From Siphonodentalium dalli (Eukaryota; Mollusca; Scaphopoda; Gadilida; Siphonodentaliidae): 64,000 nt of DNA. Location: the NCBI GenBank assembly GCA_032622095.1, contig CP136066.1:228226961-228290960 (forward strand), given 5' to 3'. The position numbers were made by a program, and so were the translations under genes. This document shows, in pieces, positions 41,361 through 53,699 of the stretch. Each line of letters opens with the position of its first letter. Position 1 is the stretch's first letter. A model generated the notes under the pieces. It was given only the letters and a program-made list of their open reading frames with translations. It was not told the origin of the DNA and did no database searches.

Positions 41361-42827
41361 CTGTGATAACAATTGTAGAAAAACATATTAATGTCGCATT
41401 CGTGTGTACCACCAAGAACAGTTTAGGCTTGCCCCATGTGACTAGGTTGACCAATGAAAAAACATAATACGTGAAAATATCCCATAGAGACTGATTTTTG
41501 GGGACCCCTAACCCATTTGAAGTCATGAAACCACCACATATTTTCCGAACATTATTCTATGCTGTTCCGGAAAGGTAGCAAATTGTGACTCACTTGGTTA
41601 TTAAATATGCTACTCAATCATATTCTGGTTGTCCCTGTACCTTATGAGCCATGACAAATCATTTTAATGGATGCAGTATGGATTCTGTCCATGTTTTTGA
41701 ACGGAAATGGGCAGAACGTTGAAACGGAACTGAGATGGATCATATGTGGCTAACGAAAAACAGCCGTTAAAGTGACCCCAAGTATTCAATAACCATTCCA
41801 TCCATATACATTGTACATTTCCGGGTAGATCAACCTTTTGTCCAGACCCGCGGTCATTATTGAGAGCATATGCTTTCTGTTCATGGTGGGTTCGTGACCT
41901 CAAATAGGGTAGGTTGTTCACTAACTCAACGAACAAGAAGTTACATCTCGGGTGCCTTGATACCCCCATGGTGAATTGAAACATTGGCAAGACGGAAACC
42001 AATGTTAAAAAGATATTAGCTGACGGACAAACATTTTCAAATTAACAAAGAGAGATAACTCTTGAACGAAAAATGTGAACAACGTCAATGAACGCTGTTT
42101 TGAAAACTCTCCCGATGCGCCGCCGGGGCGATGCCAAACCTCCATACCAAATTTCACGAGATCCGATAATCCATAGTTGAGATGTATGAGCGGACGGACG
42201 TCTCTATACACACCGAGGGTACCTTATGTGTTTTTTTCCTTATGTGTTCAATGTGGGTAAAAGTGGAACTAGAGAAAATGTGCGAGAGAATATCCTAAGT
42301 GGTTCAGTGCAAATATGACAATATCTTAAGTGGTTATTAATTTCCAACAACATAGTTAGAATAGTTGCAAACTTATGTGGTCCATTTCTGAGTATTTATT
42401 TTAATAGTTTTAATGGTGTTGGTTTTGTGTACTATCATTGACTCCTTGCAGCTGGAATTCTTCAAGTGATATGTATGTCCAGGGCCCAGTTGATTGTTTT
42501 TACTCAGTGCTAACCACACATGATGGACATATTAAGTCCAAGGTCGGTCTATGTTGGACAACACATGGACGGACGACGGGCAGGTGGTATCAATTTTAGG
42601 CTACACACAAACCACTTCTAGACACATTTGAGGGTTCCATAGTAAGTGATGACCACTTTGCAAAATCTGTCCACTTAAGTCCTCATTCTACACATAAATA
42701 CCACATAAGATATAAATTGCGGTCTGACGCACGTCGAATCGTCCCGACGGACGGATGGGCAGATTGACGCATGTAATATTATTTGCCATTCTCTTTTTTG
42801 TAAAGTGCCCATACTTTCAATAACAAC
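41361..42827. other. Intron segment with dispersed repeats
   Basis: This is the 3' part of the 7.16-kb intron. 41,555-41,690 resembles 50,270-50,405 (shared CTTGGTTATTAAA, ACCTTATG, ATGCAGTATG). 41,760-41,910 resembles sequence at 46,660-46,925, with CTTTTGTCCAGACC in each. 42,090-42,210 contains the CATACCAAATTTCACGAG and GCGGACGGACG type of repeat. The open frames at 41,664-42,211 follow these repeats and are not credible exons. Confidence 0.6.
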
Positions 42828-45800
42828 CACATCCCCACTGTGGCTGATATGCTCCTCGAATTTTCATTCCACCGAGCAAAATTCCGATTCCGAGCGGTAT
42901 ATGTTCCGATTCCGTGAAAGTTTTGCTAGATTTTCTATGACTATGGTTACAAATTTGTGTATATCGGTGAAGCAACTCACTGGATGGCAGATTCGAATTA
43001 AGAGGACTTCTATCTAAGGTATTTTACTCTTCACTTACTTATTCTTTAGTCCAATTTAAAGCACGCTGAATCAAATTACAAATAATGTTTTGAAGAACAA
43101 AAAGCTTATGTTTGTCCGCAAACATCCCATCGTTACTTTAAAAAGACAGTTGATCAAAATACGCGATTTTAACCTGACATAATGCCTTCAATGTAACACT
43201 ACCATACGCTCCGATTCTGTTTTCGAGGTGTTCCGATTCCCGACAGGCACATTTTCAGCGTTCCGATTCCTGACATGTAAAACTGTTTACCGTAATTCAG
43301 TTAATTGCTTCATTTTTCTGGCTCCACGGTCGTTCTATGTGATGGTAATTTGTCCTATACTGACTTAGCATCTTATACGTCCCTGGTGTTGATTTTGATG
43401 CGATGTTTTTTATTTTCCTATATCTTGAGGTACTTTATTAAATTTGTGACACTTGATTTTTTTTCCCTACAGCAAACATGTTTGAAGTAAGCAGTGATGA
43501 AATCTGAACAACAGCCACGTCAACAGCAATGAATCCTCAAGGGATAGAAAGGTTCCATCCGTCGCACTGACTTCCATCCTGAATAAAATAAAATAAGGGA
43601 TGTTTACATTATTTTGGACAACCTGCATGAGATTGAATAGTCCAGGAGATATTGGTCGACATCTGCACCTCCAGGCCTCAACTTCACCCCACTAATTATC
43701 TTTCTTAATGTCTCCTCTAATTTTTGTCGGTTGTTAACAAGAAACAAAAGTGACCGCAGAGACTCCAGACAAGATGGCGTCCATCGTGGGGGCCATTTTT
43801 TTATATGCATCAGGTCTCTTTGATCGCCGTTATAGTAAATATGATATCACATGCGGTCTTGTTTTCCGCTCGATTCGTTATGCTAATATAGAACCCTTAC
43901 AAGTTAACCAAAAATCCGACACCAGAATCCAATATGGTGGCCAAGATGGCTGCCGAAATGTGAAAATATGCTATTTTTCTGACATGTCACCACCTTTCGT
44001 TTGTCTCTGTGAGAAAATATTGACATATGGGCGTGATGTTATACATTTATCGTATCGAAGAGTCGTTGCCGAACATATGGTGATCATAATATACATTCAT
44101 TGTGGGATATGTTTGTCCGATATCACGTTTTCCCAAATGCCGGTATAATAGGTCAAAGCCGAATCCACACTGATAACGCGATGTAATGTTTCGAATCAAT
44201 GAATGTTATTGCTAGCATAACAACACACATGCATATATATGTGCAGGAGATACTCGACCTAAGATTCCTCTTATGCCTGAGTTTTACCCAAATCCAAGAT
44301 GGTGGCCAAAATGGCCACCAGAAATAGAAAAATCGCCCATTTTAACACCAGTAAGCATTATTGTCATGACAACACCACACCTGCTTATTATGGTGAGTTG
44401 GGAACTTTCCTTGTACCATATCCAAATAAAAGTTCCCCAAATCCAAAACGGCGCCCACAATGGTGGACAGATTTTGAAAAATCACCGAAATTCCCTCATA
44501 TTCACATCATTGGGCATTAATGTCGAGACAACTCTACGCGAGCGTTACAATTGAGTCTGAGGTGAAGTAATTACATTACATCTCATGCAAGAAATGGTTT
44601 TCCAAATCGAAGATGGCGGCCAAAATGGCGACCAAAATTTGAAAACACGGCTACATTCCTTTACTTTCTTACGATGGGCGTATTGTTTCGCGATTTCTAC
44701 CCACCCACATGTTGATATGGAACTTTGATATGAAGTATTCATTAGGGTTTAGCAATTAATACTCACAGTCAATATGGCGGCCAAATTGGCGGCCACAAAT
44801 TGAAATGAAGCCGAAATTATCACATACTAATTTCAACTTTTAGTCATAATATCGGTATGTATGGACAAAACTGTATATAAACCATAGATCAATTTAAACG
44901 TATCAAAACGCACAACATAGCTCGTAACCTTCTGGAAAGATGAAAACCCACAATTAATATCGTGATGTGGCATTTCGAAATCCATTCTCTACTTATCGCC
45001 GATAAGGGCCGTAAGCGTAGGTGCGCCGAATAGTCATGTCAGAACAATTACCTGTTGAAATGTCACACACATAGATGGCTTATAGTATGTACCGTTTCGT
45101 CTATACAGATCGATATTATGACAAAAAGTTGAAATTAGTATGTGATAATATCGGCTTCTTTTCAATTTCTAGCAGCGACCTTGACTGTGATTATCAATTG
45201 CCAAACCCTAATGAATACTTCATATCAATAATCCATATCAACATTTAATGGTGGGTAGAAATCGCGAAACAATACGCCCATCGTAAGGAAGTAAAGGAAT
45301 GTAGCCGTGTTTTCAAATTTCGGTCGCCATTTTGGCCGCTATCTTCGATTTGGAAAACCATTTCTTGCAGGAGATGAAAGGTATTTACTTCACCTCAGTA
45401 TTTCCAACTCAACTGTAAGCATGAGTGGAATGGTCTCGACAATAAAACCCAATGGTGTGAATATGATGGAATTTCGATGATTTTTCAAAATCTGTCTGCC
45501 ATTGTTGGCGCCATTTTGAATTTGGGGGGACATTTATTTGGATATGGTACAAGGAAAGTTCTTCGTCTAAGTGTTCCCAACTTACAATAGTAAGGAGCTG
45601 TGGAGTTGTCATGACAATAATGCTCACTGATGTTAAAATCGGCGATTTTTTTTATTGCAAGTGGCCATTTTGGCCGCCATCTTGAATTTGGATTAATATT
45701 CCTCAACTCATGTATAAGATGAAACCTAGCTCGAGTATCTCCTGCATGGGTGTTGTTATGATAGCAATAACATTCATTGATTCGAAACATTACATCGCGT

Positions 45801-46631
45801 TATTAGTGTGTATTCGGCTTTGACCTATTATACCGGCATTTGGGAAAACGTGATGTCGGACAAACATATCCCACAATGAATGTATATTATGATCATCATT
45901 ATGATTACATTCATGTAACCAATATATTATAATTTATATTTATGGCTAATAATATGATCTTGGTGACGTTACCATTTCTGACTATGGTTTTCTTGTTTCC
46001 CCTGCTCTCGATTTATCATAGGCCTACTGGTATATAGCTGTCGCTCAGTACAATTTCAAAGTAAAATGTGCGACTGGTTATTATATTGACGTAGGAAAAT
46101 TTCCAACCACGAATACTGTTTATATCGGGAAAATGAAGACATTGATCGATAACATTGATAATTTTATGAGAATGTACCAGTGCATAAATAGTCTGATTGC
46201 ATGCCCCTTTAATACTTTCGTCATCATTTTGAAGACAGAAGCTAATGGCCGCTCAATGGAGACGTTTATCGCCAGAAAACTGGACGTCTCTAGTCGACAT
46301 CTGAAGAGTATTGCTTGGGCGACAATAGAACATGCTCGGGCGACATCGGAACATATAGGGCGGGAATCGGAGCGAAAACATAAATCATCGATTACAACAT
46401 TTTGCTGGCTTTTTAGGCAACAAAATGATTGGGGAACATGTATCGGTTGAAACTAGAGGTAAACGTTACCACAATATGTTATCAAACTTACCTTATATCG
46501 GTCTTTAGACGTTTTTCTGCCAGTAAATTTTAAAATTGCTCGGTCGACAATCGGAAAAACTCACAATGGAATTGGACTTTGCTCGGGCGGAATGAAAATT
46601 CGAGGAGCATATCAGCCACAGTGCACATCCC
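42828..46631. mobile_element. 3.79-kb DNA transposon with 8-bp target duplications (hAT-like, non-autonomous)
   Basis: The element spans 42,836-46,623. Its ends are inverted repeats beginning CACTGTGGCTGATATGCTCC and matching for about 35 bp. They are flanked by identical 8-bp direct repeats CACATCCC (42,828-42,835 and 46,624-46,631). An 8-bp duplication and CA...TG ends fit the hAT superfamily; this is inference, as no transposase is seen. Subterminal regions carry repeated TTCCGATTCC-type motifs in opposite orientations on the two sides (42,880-43,280 versus 46,250-46,560). The middle holds a long inverted repeat with ATGGCGGCC motifs. It lies wholly inside the intron of the B-box gene. Confidence 0.85.
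44077..45900. repeat. Long inverted repeat (~0.8-kb arms) with iterated ATGGCGGCC motifs
   Basis: 44,077-44,866 and 45,099-45,900 are imperfect reverse complements around a ~230-bp unique spacer. Anchors include GATCATAATATACATTCATT, ATGCCGGTATAATAGGTC and CGATGTAATGTTTCGAATC. Each arm has units about 150-165 bp apart built on AAGATGGCGGCCAAAATGGC or variants (left arm at 44,296, 44,443, 44,610 and 44,771). Further units lie outside the arm at 43,770 and 43,930. Divergence and small indels between arms suggest an old foldback structure. The open frames here are short and unconserved between arms. Confidence 0.85.
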
Positions 46632-48192
46632 TATAAATATAAAGTGAATGCTTTCTCCTATATCTGCCTTTTGTCCAGACCCTGCTGTAAATTTGAGAGC
46701 AGATATCTTCAGTTCGTGGTGGTTTCATGACTTCAATTAAGGTCGGAATTCCACACACAAAAACAACAAAAAACAGACGTTTTTATTTGCCGTCCTCTTT
46801 TTGCAATGTGACCCATGTTTTCAATAACCATAAGTTGTATATTTCCTGGCAGATCTACCTTTTGTCCAGACCGGGTGCATAGTGATGTTTTATCGACTTC
46901 CATTAGGGTTGGGTTCCCACAAATCACAAAATGCGATTTAAAGCAAATATCGCTAATTGCCATCCGAATGACAAATATTGAAATATACACTACAGCCAAT
47001 TCCGTCATGGACGGCACACCTTTAGCTTGCCACAATCTAATGCACCCCTAACTGTTCTCACTTGGAAAACATAACAAAAGCGTTACAAGACTATTACCTG
47101 TTGCCGGCTACGATATCGTTTTGGGCTCATCGAGATTAATAACAATATATGCCATAAAATATGATTAAAGTACTATAATTCATCACCATTTGAACGTCTG
47201 TGTCTCAGAAGATGCCCATAGAGAATTAGAAAACAGCTGAAATCATAGAAATATTCCCCCGTTATGGCTCCCAGAATGCAACAGAATTAAAACTAACAAT
47301 TTATTCCCCCTTCGTTGAAAATAATACAATTTGCACTACAATCCAGAAGAAACTTAAGCACAAAAAAAAACACGTAGGCAACTCAACAAAAACAACATGT
47401 TCACAGTTTATTACACCGAATAAGTTGATAATACAATGTTTTGGAGCTTCCTCTTTCAAATGGTATACAATATGGAATATATTTTATATAAAAATTATCT
47501 GGGGATTCGAAAATTAAGTGGGCCTTTAAGATTGGGTTCATTGAATTCGGACCTCAATATAGAGTACTTAAACAAAGTGTGTGAAGGATAAAAACTTTGG
47601 TTAATTACTCTGCTGGTCAAAACCAATTTACCTTAATCGATTTTCAAGTCACTCCTTATAATCATACACCAGTGTACATTCTAATATAAATTATTAACAT
47701 GAACAACTTTTCAAACTATCAAAGACAATTGTAAGTAACATATTGTTTAATTCAAACACAGTCTCTGAATAACATGAAGCGAGCGCGTGTGTATGATTGG
47801 CTTGAAGTGACGCGTATAAAGTGCAAACTGCAGTTATTGGTTGATGTACCTCGGCACGTTCCTGTAAACCGTATTTTTTTCTGAGTCTTACGGGCGCTAA
47901 TTGTATGAATGTGTGAATGTAGAGGGTGTTGTGATTATTATTTAATCGTCTGCATTGTACCAATGATTTATCAATATGCGTTATTTTCTACCAAACACAT
48001 TAAATGCGGAAATTGATGCTAAACATAAAATGAATTATCGAACAAAGATATTTAGCATTAAGCTTTTGTCGACTATTTGTATATGCACCAGTCTTGTTTA
48101 TATCTTAGATAAAATAAGTATGTTAACACTAATACTTATGTCTGGTAATTTGTTATACACCCGTTCATGGCTTCCTATCATTACATGGGGGT
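46632..48192. other. Intron segment, AT-rich, no gene seen
   Basis: 46,660-46,925 holds two diverged copies of the CTTTTGTCCAGACC repeat also present at 41,826. The remainder is AT-rich without recognisable exons or RNA genes. The 89-codon frame at 47,694-47,963 on the minus strand has no domain or splice support. Confidence 0.55.
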
Positions 48193-48533
48193 TACCTCTT
48201 TTTCTGGGGGGACTCGGTGGCTCAATCGGTTAGGGGTACAACTCCAAGCCGTTTCGCCTTCCAGCGCTGGCGATAAGGGTTCAAATCCACATGTTTCCAT
48301 CGCGGACTTTGTAACTCGAAATCGTTATCTGGGAAAGTTGCCAGTTACTTGCCGATCGCCGGTGGTTTGCTGCACATGGTCGACGAGTTTATCAGCCATT
48401 GAAATCACTGTTAGATTAGCCGTAAGTGTGCGGATTTTCTCCACCATTAAAACTGGCAATGTCGTGATATGGCCTTAGTGGCTAAAGAGACATAAAACCC
48501 CAATCAATCAATCAATCAATACCTCTTTTTCTG
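48193..48533 (+). mobile_element. tRNA-derived SINE with 14-bp target duplication
   Basis: The body is 48,207-48,519. The 5' head carries Pol III promoter boxes: A box TGGCTCAATCGGTTAGG (48,218-48,234) and B box GGTTCAAATCC (48,278-48,288). A central/3' module has CTCCACCATTAAAACTGGCA, resembling the shared 3' domain of molluscan tRNA SINEs (from memory). It ends in AAACCCCAATCAATCAATC. Identical TACCTCTTTTTCTG copies flank it (48,193-48,206 and 48,520-48,533). It is inserted in antisense at the splice donor of the B-box gene. It is not a tRNA gene: the head cannot fold a full cloverleaf and it is fused to the SINE body. Confidence 0.93.
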
Positions 48534-48744
48534 CGATTAGTTTCGTTGTTATCTCACTCAAGCTGTGTGTTGCCTTCTCTATATCCTCCTTTAAACGTGT
48601 TGTCGCCCTTCCTTCGTCCATGATGTCACACTTTCCAGACAGTTTTGAGTGACATCTGAAGCAGCATGCCATGTGATGTGTGAAGCAGAACGAGTCGAAT
48701 GCTTTCTTGTGCAACTTGCAGTCCCTATCCATATTGGCAGCCAT
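48523..48744 (-). CDS. B-box/coiled-coil (TRIM-like) protein, exon 1 (B-box zinc finger, 74 codons)
   Basis: The ATG is at 48,744 in a good context (AAAAGATGG), and a second in-frame ATG is codon 5. The B-box ligands are visible: C9, H12, C20, H23, C27/C28, C31 and C39. In related B-boxes a histidine normally stands three residues before the last cysteine; here it is Ser36, with His32 nearby, so the second zinc site may be altered. Residues ~48-74 (LKEDIEKATHSLSEI) begin the coiled coil. The exon ends GAG|GTATTG. The GT is followed at once by the tail of a SINE, and reading on gives a stop after four codons. A possible 3' splice site (TATTTGCAG) 10 nt upstream of the ATG suggests a 5' UTR intron further up. 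Confidence 0.85.
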
Positions 48745-50574
48745 CTTTTATAAACTGCAAATAGAACATACATGTACATCTGGTTAATCATATCTTTACT
48801 AAATTAATTATCTCACCCAATTTTATACATTGGAATTGTCTGTTACTCATTTGGAGGAATACTCAAGAGTGTTCAAAAGGCATATGTGCATTTTCAGATT
48901 ATGTTTACACTGAACTAGAAAGTCTGGGATAATACATTTGAACAGCAACGTGAATTATATTCCTTATTCGGTATATATAAGAAAATTTCGGACCGAAACT
49001 GGAAAAATGGGTCGAAAATAAGGAAAGTCTGGAAATAGACGGAAAATGACAGGGATGACTCCAGAATCGTTCATAGCCACCTTTGCAAAACATTTTGGGA
49101 CGCATACAAATTAGGTCGAGTTTTAAAAAATGGGTTGAAAAGTGGTCCGAGCTCTTGTTTGGGTCGAAAACTGTCAGAAAATAAACCGGGATGCGCTCCA
49201 GAATCTTAAGATTAGACTTAGTATGCCATGCTGTTACCAAGCTGTGAAACTCAAAAAACACATAAACACATGCTGTTTAGTAAAAGAATTGTTCACTTCG
49301 TGACTAAAGCATGAAATCTTGCACATATGTACATATTCACATAACAATTCATATTAGATATGGAGCCACACTGAAATGTCACTTTAAGCCCTCTTTTAAG
49401 GGGTTTTCCGAATTTAAAGAGCATTTCGTGATTATATAATTTATTAAATGTCACAATTAATCTTACCATGGAATGTGTGATATAAAATTAGGTATATATA
49501 CAGCAGGTATGTCTCTATGGCAAAATTCCCCGTTCAAGATGACACAATTGTAAGTTGAAAAAGTGACGTTTTTTCACTAATATATTCTAGACCAGTTTCT
49601 TCTGTATGGAACTGGTTCGGAAATTGTTCTTTATTTTGTATTGCTCATGATAACTGATCACTGGAGCAATGAAATATGCCATTCTTGGGATCCCATCCCC
49701 TTACGATATCTCAATAATTTGATTTTACAGAACCCGATATGAAAGTTCACCAAAAATTACCATTGGGATTCTAGTCATATTTCAACAAGAAATGAGCAGA
49801 ACTGTGCAAAGTAAGTAAGGCATACCATTAATCATGAATATTTCAACTCAATGGAACCAAAATTGTTACTTTGGCTAAAATTGGCTGTCAAAATGGTGGC
49901 CAAAATATGGAAGATTGTAAATATTGTTTGTCCCAGCGTGCCATACAATCACTTAAAAGTTGTGGATGATGAATAGAATTGGCCGTTCTGTCATATGTAC
50001 ATTGAATACTAACATTTATGATGCATCTTGTATAGGTGTTACTATTTCATTACCAAAATGATTGGAATTTTCTCTCAAAATCGGCAAAAAAACACTTTTA
50101 AGGTTTGCACCATTTTTTCAAGTAAAATGGAACTATTTGTGTATTTATTGTTTTGATCCGTCTTACATGCGTCACACTGATGTGTATTTAGAAAAATATA
50201 CTCAAGCTGGCTTGCAAAATGTCCACAAAATTTGGTAGAAAAGTTTATATTTTTAAATGTATCCCAGATATTATTCTCTGCTCTTCTGTAATGGTAAGCA
50301 CATTGTGATTTCCTTGGTTATTAAACATGCTTCTATTCCGGTTGACCCAGTACCTTATGTGTCACAACAATTTCATTTTAAATCATGCAGTATGTAATTT
50401 TTGCCGAAAACTTCTTATGGGATTATGGCCATCATTTTGAATGAGAACTCTGAATCTGAACTGAGAGGGGCAGGGCATACATGTAAGTATGTGCACACTC
50501 TGCCCCAATAACATGTGAAACCATTATAGGTAAGTGGGTGTCAGACAAGGTAACACGTTTATCGGAATAGGCAT
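48745..50574. other. Upstream flank of the B-box gene, repeats only
   Basis: 48,900-49,260 has a diverged tandem pattern (two copies of a CCAGAATC-containing unit near 49,060 and 49,197). 49,860-49,990 contains a CAAAATGGTGGCCAAAATAT motif like those in the intronic inverted repeat. 50,270-50,405 matches 41,555-41,690. No exon or promoter can be supported, although a 5' UTR exon of the B-box gene may lie here. Confidence 0.5.
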
Positions 50575-51363
50575 CCCCTCACCTAGCACACTAGAATGAC
50601 AGAGAAATAGCCAGGGTAATGCACTGGCAGGTGGACCAGAAGGCCTTTTAGAAAGTCAAACAAGGAGGTTCGTGAAAAACTGCTTAATAACATCAAATTC
50701 TGGGCCATTGGCATCAAGATTGATTGACTAATGTCAGGAAAACCATTTCCTCCATTGTGAATATAAAAGGCCACCAAAATGAAGAACTCTGACATTAAAT
50801 CCCAATCGATTAACATATACTTGAGTTATTATGGAAAGAACATGATAGCTACCAAAGGTCCAACTGTACAACTCACCCATAACCATACACCCATATTAGA
50901 TTTACATAAACACCACACAAATGACCATGTAGCCACTCGCTTTATACACATACACCTCACCCATATCTATACAACCATACTTGCATTTACTCGTAAACCA
51001 CACACATGACTATACAGCCATGAGTCACCACTAAGGTACACTCCTACACTTCACCCATGACCATATAGTCACTTCCTGTATACATATTCACCACATTCGT
51101 AATCATACAGTCACTTCTTCTATACCGGTACCTCTTCGCCTCACCAATTGGCCATACAATCACAACCTGTAAATCTATTTGCCACATTTGTGGCCATATA
51201 ACCAAGGCCATACAAACCTTTTATATATACCAATAACCCGCACACATGGCCATTCCCCCCCCCCTTTCTTTTGACATACATATATGTACTAGTACCACCT
51301 TCATTATGTGGGGAAATTATATGACGGATAGGTTGTAAGCCATTATTTCTTTCACTATACTTA
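50575..51363. repeat. Dispersed repeat related to the satellite island, with degenerate minisatellite
   Basis: 50,575-50,665 is the reverse complement of 29,265-29,353 (shared AAAGGCCTTCTGGTCCACCT). 51,255-51,363 matches 28,090-28,192 in direct orientation (ATGTGGGGAAATTATATGAC). So the two ends are inverted relative to the island copy. Between them, 50,860-51,250 is a loose tandem of CCATA(C/T)A(G/A)CCACT plus CACC(A/T)CA blocks, period roughly 45-60 bp. Frames translated from it are low-complexity and not genes. Confidence 0.65.
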
Positions 51364-51740
51364 GGCCAAAACAAATATTACCTGTGTTTAGGGTTACATG
51401 GTCCAAAATAATTAGGTTTGGTAGGTAGGTAGGGATTTGTTTTATTCTGAATTCCATTGATCATTGACAATTCAATCTAGAAAGCTTCACAATTCAGATT
51501 AATTGAAAGGTCCAATACTAAATTTTTTTAATCTTGAATTAGTCAAAGTACAAGACTAATAAAACTTCCAAATCTTTTTTATAGTAGAGGTTTGAAAATG
51601 GATAAGATACCTTTCGATGTCCTTCCAATTGAGCCAAAAAAATAATATCTGTGTCTACAGTCCAATAAAAAGTTTTGGGTAGGCACCTTTTTCTAGGGTA
51701 GGTAGGGAAACCCTACACACAGGTATTTTTTTTTTTGGCC
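51364..51740. mobile_element. 377-bp MITE, PIF/Harbinger-like
   Basis: The ends are inverted: GGCCAAAACAAATATTACCT on the left and the reverse complement GGCCAAAAAAAAAAATACCT on the right, matching for about 32 bp. TTA stands directly outside both ends (51,361-51,363 and 51,741-51,743). A 3-bp TTA duplication with GGC-starting ends fits PIF/Harbinger. It lies within a dispersed repeat whose uninterrupted relative is at 28,190, where CACTATACTTA continues without the MITE. No coding capacity. Confidence 0.8.
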
Positions 51741-51743
51741 TTA

Positions 51744-53396
51744 TTACGGGGTCGCACCTGCCCTGTGAGAACTGGCTCGCATTCAGTTTTGGACACGGTG
51801 CGCATTTGCCAATGTCACGGTGCGCTCTTACATTTTCATGAGAAATGGACAAGATATTACAGAAAATTGTAATCATTTCTACCGTTAATATCAGAAATAC
51901 AATACATGTGTGAGTGTTCATCGACAACTGTTGCTACAGATAACAATATCAGCCATTGATTTTATCAATGTTCGTTGACCAAACTTCGAAATATCGAACC
52001 GATCAGTGCGATTTGTTGATTATATTCCCAATGTCTGTTTTAAATGCTATTTTCGCTACAAAAGCAGACTTTCCCCAGTAAATTTTCAAAATATTTCATC
52101 GAGACGATTCCTGCTTGTCCTACATGTATATAATCCGATATGAAATGTCAGATATGTCAATGGTATTCGCACCGTATGCAGGGGGGGGGGGGGTCGTGCA
52201 AACAAATTCCGACACAAGGCCGGGGGGTGGGGGGGGTCGCAGCTCCTGAAAACACGTTTTTTCTGGTGTTTTCTGGTGCTTGCAAATTTTTTCCTTTTGC
52301 CCTTTTTTGACCTAATTACAAGCTGTTTAGCCTATATAATGATTGTTGTGATGTGTTATGATCTAAATAACACCTGTAGTGTACACACAATATACTAGGT
52401 ACAGTTATCTGTGGTCAGGTTGGCCTCAGAATGTTTGGATTATTTGGTCCCTTCTAATACTATTAAAGTAAACCTTTGTGAAATTTTTAACTGCGCTGGC
52501 CCACCTGGGTTGGATAACCACTTGGTATGTAAATATATTATAATGAACTCTAAAGACAAATAAACCACATATACTTCAGTAAGTAAAATAAAATATCACA
52601 TTACCACTATCTGTGGTATCAAACTGAAATTCAACTCTCCAATTAAGTCTGATATGAAACTGAAATAATGTGTAAAATAAATGTAGAACATGCCTGTTCT
52701 CTAATCTATAAACATGTTTCTGGCACAAACTTACTAATACTATAAAAGACAAAAGTGCTACAGTGGTGTTACATACCCAATTATTAATGAACAGACATTC
52801 ACATGGATCTCTATCAGTCTCAATAGCATTTTCTTAGTAAAACATGACTGTCTTTCACTTGCGCTATTCTACAACCATTTAGCTATTGTTAATATTAAAA
52901 TGATCCATCTAACCACGTACACTGCATATTGTAAAACAGGCAAGAAACAGTTTGATAAGTGTCTAGTCTGAAATACTTGGGTAATTTTGTACCAGAAAAT
53001 GTAACCAAAGTTTCTTGTTAAACTCATTCATTTCTTAATCCAGATTAGATAAAGATTTTGGAAGTCACTTTGTACAACGATAATTGAAACTTCACCTGAG
53101 TTTAAAGTAACTTAAATAATTCTTCAATCAGCTTCAACGTTTTTCAAAATTCAATTTAGAAATGTTAGTTGAACGACATCGATGATAAAATGAAAATGAA
53201 TATATCTGATACATTTTGCATAGAAAGTCACTGCTACATCTGCCTCCATTAAATCCAATAAGATCGGAGTGGATCGTTCATAGGAAACTATATTAATACC
53301 ACCAGTCAAAACACTTATATGGACACACTTCCAATGGAAATATATAGGACATACACTTTATGAAATACTGCATAACAAAAAGAGCCGAACTGTCTC
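51744..53396. other. Non-coding AT-rich stretch with G-runs
   Basis: 52,181-52,193 is a run of 13 G and 52,222-52,236 is a second G-rich stretch; together they could form a G-quadruplex. The rest is AT-rich with no recognisable exon, RNA gene or mobile element. Confidence 0.5.
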
Positions 53397-53699
53397 AGCA
53401 CAAGCAATACACTCATATGAGATTTAAAACATTTATCTAGAAAACCTCATCTCAACCTGGGCAGCATATCATTTTCCGGTGTGTTGTGTGTTTACAACTT
53501 CAATTTAACTAGCAACTTTAAAAAATATATAAAGTAAACACGAGTGCATTTCATGGATTACACAAAGTCCAGTGCAAAGTCTGGAATAAATAATTAGATA
53601 AAATATTTTTTTTAAGTTGTTTCACTGGTTGTGTCAGCTGGTTGTGTTGAGTTTTTCATGATAAATGTTTTTAATCTCATGAGTGTATTGCTTGTGCTC
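53397..53699. mobile_element. ~300-bp inverted-repeat element
   Basis: 53,397-53,446 (AGCACAAGCAATACACTCAT) and 53,652-53,699 are inverted copies about 48 bp long with a few differences. No clear target duplication and no coding sequence. This is a MITE-like element of unassigned type. Confidence 0.6.

Noticed and set aside
48211-48290. tRNA gene
   Set aside because: A and B boxes are present, but the sequence is the head of a SINE with target duplications and a repetitive tail, not a stand-alone cloverleaf.
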